The notes below the pieces were generated by a model. It did no database searches. It was given only the letters and a program-made list of their open reading frames with translations, and was not told where the DNA came from. From Micromonospora sicca (GTDB lineage Bacteria > Actinomycetota > Actinomycetes > Mycobacteriales > Micromonosporaceae), in assembly GCF_003172935.1 (NCBI RefSeq), contig NZ_QGKS01000504.1:1-42539 (forward strand): a DNA stretch of 42,539 bases. The letters run 5' to 3'. Below, piece after piece: positions 42,201 through 42,539 of the stretch. The position numbers were made by a program, and so were the translations under genes. The first letter of the stretch is position 1. Every line of letters starts with the position of its first letter.

Positions 42201-42539
42201 TCAGAAGTCGAAGAGCGCACCGGTGCCGCGCCGCAGCGCGCACCGGTTGTCGAAGGTCTGGGCGTACGCCACCGGGCGGTCCTGCCAGAAGCCGACGGCG
42301 CGCACGGTGAGCGGGGCGTGTTCCCGGGTGCACGGCCCCGGGTCCACGTCCAGCGCGGCGAGGTCGCCGTCGACCCGCGCCACGAGGCGGCAGGCGGTCG
42401 TCGGGTCCGGGTGCAGGCCGCCGGCCGGGCCGCAGACCAGCACGGTGGCCCGGGACCTGGCGGTCCCCGAGTCGACGGTCAGCAGCAGCACCGAGGGCGT
42501 CTCGGGGCCGGGGCGGGGAGCCGCGCCGGCCCCGAGACG
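42201..42539 (-). CDS. Subtilisin inhibitor-like (SSI) protein, 5' end outside window
   Basis: The window holds the mature inhibitor domain of a secreted Streptomyces subtilisin inhibitor-type protein; the frame is still open at the window edge, where the signal peptide should lie. SSI landmarks are LLLTVDSG, VLVCGPAGGLHPDP, TTACRLVARVDGDLAAL, then CTREHAPLTVRAVGFWQ and the end TFDNRCALRRGTGALFDF. All four disulfide cysteines are there. The reactive-site loop reads C-T-R-E-H where SSI has C-P-M-V-Y, placing Arg at P1, which favours trypsin-like proteases. Only the C-terminal 113 codons are visible. Confidence 0.88.
   Translation of the reverse strand, partial: RLGAGAAPRPGPETPSVLLLTVDSGTARSRATVLVCGPAGGLHPDPTTACRLVARVDGDLAALDVDPGPCTREHAPLTVRAVGFWQDRPVAYAQTFDNRCALRRGTGALFDF
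42498..42539. repeat. 14-bp inverted repeat at the window edge
   Basis: CGTCTCGGGGCCGG (42498-42511) and its reverse complement (42526-42539) are separated by 14 nt. The right arm reaches the last base, so the repeat may extend further. It lies inside the coding sequence of the inhibitor's N-terminal region. Confidence 0.8.

Overview
Organism. The window is very GC-rich with strong G/C third-position bias, many GTG starts and GTGA/ATGA stop-start overlaps. Gene content includes a class F-type sortase, an F420/PPOX-type flavoprotein, a mycothiol-type DsbA homologue, a P450 with a 3Fe-4S-type ferredoxin, a subtilisin-inhibitor-like protein and a lysine/alanine-rich histone-like protein. This fits a filamentous actinomycete, most likely Micromonosporaceae (Micromonospora or a relative). 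That placement is inferred from gene flavour, not from a marker gene. No rRNA, tRNA, CRISPR array, insertion sequence or phage gene was seen.

Layout. (1) 1-6291, plus strand: a tightly coupled sugar-acid operon with two ABC sugar permeases, galactonate dehydratase, KDPG-type aldolase, 2-keto-3-deoxy sugar-acid kinase, mannonate dehydratase and gluconokinase. It ends at a strong hairpin. (2) 6348-7788, minus: a YchJ-like protein, a histone H1-like PAKKA-repeat protein and a 57-aa protein. (3) 8240-10946: a Rv2466c-like DsbA protein (plus), then a GDSL esterase and a CorA-type transporter (minus). (4) 11008-12237, minus: a sortase and a secreted protein with a sortase-like tail that lacks LPXTG. 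(5) 12852-20580, plus: malate synthase, glycolate oxidase GlcD-GlcE-GlcF and a lactate/glycolate permease, a complete glycolate-to-malate route. (6) 20638-24494, minus: a LuxR remnant, a double LtrA protein and a royal-jelly/yellow-type beta-propeller, with looser codon use that suggests later acquisition. (7) 24494-26588, minus: a decayed ArsR-SRPBCC locus, a small membrane-anchored protein and a GAF-LuxR regulator. (8) 26725-30026, plus: two coupled acyl-CoA synthetases, then a 20-bp inverted repeat. (9) 30235-35418: PPOX protein, SUFU protein, kinase stub, MFS exporter, 47-aa ORF, Gfo/Idh/MocA oxidoreductase and lycopene cyclase. (10) 35413-37790, minus: a gene graveyard with an FN3 protein tail, a glycosyltransferase fragment and a frameshifted beta-lactamase-family remnant. 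(11) 37805-42539: RNase HI, P450 plus ferredoxin, two small acidic proteins, a Cys-rich pentapeptide protein, a membrane protein and an SSI-like inhibitor cut by the window end.

How genes work together. Region 1 imports a sugar-acid-related substrate and funnels galactonate and mannonate through keto-deoxy acids to pyruvate and glyceraldehyde 3-phosphate. Region 5 takes up glycolate, oxidises it to glyoxylate and condenses it with acetyl-CoA to malate. Region 8 activates fatty or other carboxylic acids, probably under the divergent GAF-LuxR regulator. The most unusual items are the sortase with its GPDAG-tailed neighbour, the fused double LtrA beside a beta-propeller, and a cluster of truncated or frameshifted genes at 20.6, 24.5-25.2, 31.5 and 35.4-37.8 kb. 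No clearly new multi-gene system could be demonstrated from the sequence alone.
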